DNA of 64,000 nucleotides from the NCBI GenBank assembly GCA_016946835.1, contig JACVTC010000120.1, forward strand, positions 468,501-532,500, written 5' to 3'. Made by a program: the position numbers and the translations under genes. Shown here one piece after another: positions 60,658-64,000 of this stretch. How positions within the stretch are numbered: the stretch's first letter is position 1; every line of letters starts with the position of its first letter. Under the pieces are notes generated by a model. It searched no databases. It saw only the letters and a list, made by a program, of their open reading frames with translations, and was not told the origin of the DNA. This DNA is from Neocallimastix lanati (nom. inval.) (taxonomy: Eukaryota > Neocallimastigomycota > Neocallimastigomycetes > Neocallimastigales > Neocallimastigaceae).

Positions 60658-61555
60658 CCTTTTTTAGCATATATTTAAATATATTAAAATTTTTGAAATA
60701 AATTTGTAATTACATATTTTTATACTTAATTATTCAAATATTCAATTATAAATTTTATATTACAAATAATTTTATATAAATAGGTCGTTAAGTATAAATT
60801 TATTTAAAGATATTATAAAAAATTTTTGAAAATAATTTTAAATTACATACATTTATTATCAGTTATTCAAATATTTAATTATTATAAATTTTATATTGTA
60901 AAGTGGTTTATTTAAATAACTGGTAAATATTAATATATATTTAAACATATTATTACAATTTTTGAAATTAATTGAAAATAACATATATTTTATAATAAAT
61001 ATTTTTAATATTTAATTATTATTAATGATATACATCTAAATATTTTTATGTAAATAGATTAGTAGTATAAATGTATATTTTAATAAATTAATAATATTTT
61101 ATAACTTAAATTTATTATCAATTATTTAAATATTTATTTATTATTAGTTTTATATTATCAAAATTCAAATAATATATTTAAATTTATAATATAAAAAAAT
61201 ATTAATTTATAAAAATATATATTTGATTAAAAATCAATATTATTGTTTAATAATAAATTTAAGAAATTTTATTTAATCAATTAATTAATAAAATTATAAA
61301 TAAATTATAAAATTTTTTAATTTTATTATTATTATTTATTATTTTTGTATTTTGTGTGTATTATTTTTTTCCTTATTATATATTTTATAATGGTATTAGT
61401 TTTGCAATAATTAATAATATATAATTGCTTTTATTTTTTGTTATATCTGTATGTAATAATAATATCACCTTCTTCAAAGGTTTTATTTTTTTTATTTTAT
61501 TTAAATTATATTAATTTATTTTATTAAGATTTTGTTTGAATATTCTTTAGTAAAA
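60658..61555. other. AT desert with internal repetition
   Basis: No gene is seen. About 60700-61150 repeats a theme (ATTATTCAAATATT(C/T)AATTAT, then TTTTATATT, then a TAAATAG stretch) three to four times at spacing of about 130-140 bp, near 60725, 60862, 61000 and 61120, suggesting a decayed tandem array. Confidence 0.4.
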
Positions 61556-61559
61556 ATAA

Positions 61560-61890
61560 AATATTAAAAAATTTTTAACATCATTCTTTAATGAAATCTG
61601 ATTCTGATGGTTGTAAATCAGCTTGAAGTAAATTCAATATAATTTATTAAAGAGTTAATTTATTTTAAAAAATTTTAAGAAATATTATCATTTTTTATCT
61701 GATCCAGATGGTATCTCTATCGAATTTTATAAAACATTTTTTTGTAACAAAGAATGGAATGTTTTGTTTAGTAACTAAATCATTTCTGGTGATTATTCTA
61801 AAACGCCATTCTTAGTGTGATCTGTGACTCTCTTTATAGATATTATGTCCAAGGCTAGTATTAAACATTGGTTATTAAGCCTTTAAATTT
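61560..61890 (+). pseudogene. Probable LINE (non-LTR) reverse transcriptase relic
   Basis: A less A/T-rich patch encodes LSDPDGISIEFYKTFFCNKEWNVLF (about 61698-61775) and, in shifted frames, a block ending in LFIDIMSKASIKHWLLSL (about 61830-61890). This parallels the LINE RT start (APGPDGIPIEFYK) and the later PLTLLNTDYKILSKIL zone. Only a short part of the roughly 1000-residue ORF2 is recognisable; stops and frame changes are frequent. Target-site duplication and tail were not found. Match is by eye only. Confidence 0.5.
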
Positions 61891-61894
61891 TTTA

Positions 61895-62330
61895 ATGCTA
61901 TAATATTATAATCTATTTTTATTTGTATAGACTGTTACATTCATAAGTAACAATCTATAATTATTTTTAACAAAAAAAAAAATATATTTTCTTTGTCAAG
62001 TTATAATTAAATTACTTTTATTTAATTCATATTATATTTATGTATTTAAATATAATTAATAATTTATTTAACTATATATTAAGCATTTATTTAATTTAAC
62101 AATAAAATTTTATTTAGTTAAATAGTTTTTATACATTTAAAAAATAATAATTTGTTTAATTATTCATTTAATTATCAAATTTATTTTTATATTTAAATTA
62201 AATTATAAACTAAATTATTATTCGTAATTTATCATGTATTTTTTATTATATTTATAATGTATTTTACATTAATAATAAATTATTTTGATTTTTATGTATT
62301 GTTCTAACTAGAACTAAATAGAGAAAATTA
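61895..62330. other. AT-rich spacer
   Basis: No gene or repeat boundary recognised. Confidence 0.4.
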
Positions 62331-62665
62331 TATTTTTTAGGATCGAGATAATTTTTATTATTTTATTCTTTTATTTTCAATCATTAAATTAGATTAAATC
62401 ATTAATTAATTAAAGTTTTTCAATTTACTTCATGGAAGAAATCGGTTACCTAATTAATACGATAATTGATAAAATTGATATAGAGTATCGATTAAAATTT
62501 TTCTATATTTTTCATCTAATATTTTCCATAAAAAGAGATTTACTAAAGATTAGAAACTTACTTTATATTTAATATTATTTTCAAAAAAAAAAAAAAAAAG
62601 TATAAATAATGCTAATAAGTTTTCTTTGAGAAATTAAGATTTATTAATAGAACAACTGTAATAAT
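62331..62665 (+). repeat. L3 LTR-like repeat, diverged forward copy
   Basis: Shares the TTTTCATCTAATATTTTCC block, a TTTACTAAAGATTAGAAAC block, a TATA-like GTATAAATAATG at 62600-62611 and TTTTCTTTGAGAAATTAAGA after it, in the same order as 4139-4500. A poly-A run of 17 lies just before the TATA-like motif. The hairpin is weaker than in other copies. Confidence 0.45.
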
Positions 62666-63703
62666 AATAATTGCAATAATAATACTAATGATTAATAATT
62701 TAATTATAAATTTATTTGTAATAAATTATTCATAATATAATTATTTATAATAATATTTTATAATTAAAACATTTATAATAATATTAATTAGCATAAAATT
62801 GTTTAAAATAAAAATATTTATAAATTTATTAATACATACATGATAAAATTAATATTTTTTACATAAAGTATTTAGAGTAAAATAATAAAAGCTTATATTA
62901 TCAGCATATTTATTTTAATATTATTAAAATATGTTATTATCAATAATAAATAAATTAGTTTAAAATATGTAATTATAAATAATAAATAAATTAGTTTAAA
63001 ATATGTTATTACAAATAATAAATAATTTAGTCCAAAAATTAAAGTGTTGATATGATATAAATACTATCACAAAACATCAATTTATAAGTTTTATTTTTTC
63101 ATAATGAAAATAATAATTAATAATGAATATTAAATAACAATAATACATATGTTATAACAGAAATATCAAGTCAATATATATTTATTAAATACAGAAATCT
63201 AATGAGTAAAAGATTGATTTATTTTACTCCAAAATGGATAATTTTTTAAAGCAATATTACTACTACTACTAAGAGAAATAATGATAATATATTTATTTTC
63301 ATGATTAATATTCAAATTTAAATTAAAAATACTAAAGTTTAAATAATGAGTATTTACTTCTTAAAATGAAATATTTTTAAAAATGAATATAAAAAGTTGA
63401 AACTTAATAAAAAAATTTTTTTAAAAGTTTAGGAATGATAAATATATATAGAAATATATATTAGTATTAATAAGAAGAATACTTAAAATATTTTTTTTTG
63501 TTCGAGTTTAATGTATTAAATAAATTTTTTAGAGAATGCTTTTATAATTTTTATACATAGCGTATATTATTTTTTATTTTTATTAATATATTATAATAAA
63601 TTATAATTAAAAAAAATATGTACTCAATTTTAAAGAAAAAAATATTAAAATTAGAAAAAAAAAATAATAGTTAATATCAAGAGTTTACATATTACTTTAT
63701 ATT
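62666..63703. other. AT desert
   Basis: No gene is seen. AATAAATAAATTAGTTTAAAATATGT(A/T)ATTA is repeated at about 62945-63030 in three copies of roughly 37-43 bp. Confidence 0.45.
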
Positions 63704-63967
63704 AAAATAAAATAAAATAAAATAAAATAAAATAAAATAAAATAAAATAAAATAAAATAAAATAAAATAAAATAAAATAAAATAAAATAAAATAAAATAA
63801 AATAAAATAAAATAAAATAAAATAAAATAAAATAAAATAAAATAAAATAAAATAAAATAAAATAAAATAAAATAAAATAAAATAAAATAAAGTAAAATAA
63901 AATAAAATAAAATAAAATAAAATAAAATAAAATAAAATAAAATAAAATAAAATAAAATAAAATAAAA
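63704..63967. repeat. (AAAAT)n pentanucleotide microsatellite, about 53 units
   Basis: An almost perfect AAAAT array of about 264 bp with a single G variant at 63892. An open frame (FILFY repeats on -) across it is an artefact of the repeat. A shorter array of the same motif on the other strand occurs at about 4648-4670. Confidence 0.97.
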
Positions 63968-64000
63968 ACAATTATTTAATAAATAATATATATTATATAT

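Noticed and set aside
63702-63971. Open 89-codon frame of FILFY repeats
   Set aside because: It is the translation of the AAAAT microsatellite and has no coding character.

Overview
This window is a graveyard of transposable elements in an extremely AT-rich eukaryotic genome; I find no convincing host gene, tRNA, rRNA or CRISPR array. Almost every stretch with coding character belongs to LTR retrotransposons of two groups: Ty1/copia (order gag, protease, integrase, reverse transcriptase, RNase H) and Ty3/gypsy (integrase last, some copies chromovirus-like). Extreme AT bias, homopolymer-rich spacers, Asn-rich polyprotein linkers and dense copia/gypsy content would fit an early-diverging fungus, for example an anaerobic gut fungus (Neocallimastigomycota), but no host gene is present to confirm this, so the assignment is an inference.

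Layout, left to right. 1-3338: copia fossil A on +, carrying a 471-bp TSD-flanked insertion. 3340-4700: AT-rich relics of an LTR-like repeat (called L3 here). 4702-5403: a solo LTR with a 5-bp target duplication, next to an unrecognised coding remnant (5404-6140). 6190-7275: a gypsy gag fossil on -. 7939-14300: copia element C on -, bounded by near-identical LTRs and a perfect 5-bp target duplication, with its gag block lying on the opposite strand to pol. 15005-17219: an L3 copy, a gypsy gag and its 700-bp LTR. 17256-26435: a cluster of gypsy material on - (two pol blocks joined at about 22010), flanked by oppositely oriented copies of one LTR family (L4).

26440-32250 is a repeat-rich stretch: an unclassified island, a second copy of the 471-bp repeat, two separate tandem duplications of about 740 bp and about 550-690 bp, and two gag fossils. 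32650-36565 is gypsy fossil G3, abutting an orphan copia LTR. 37210-40560 is copia fossil E, followed by four hairpin-forming direct repeats (40990-41147) and a long AT desert with small relics. 46036-54830 holds a copia relic and three gypsy relics, two of them carrying nested LTR-like insertions (L5). 55821-60657 is copia fossil B, the longest open example. The right end has a probable LINE relic, another L3 copy and a (AAAAT)n microsatellite of about 264 bp.

The elements do not form a pathway. The window records repeated insertion, nesting, LTR-LTR recombination and decay. Element C is the youngest-looking insertion; most of the rest looks old.
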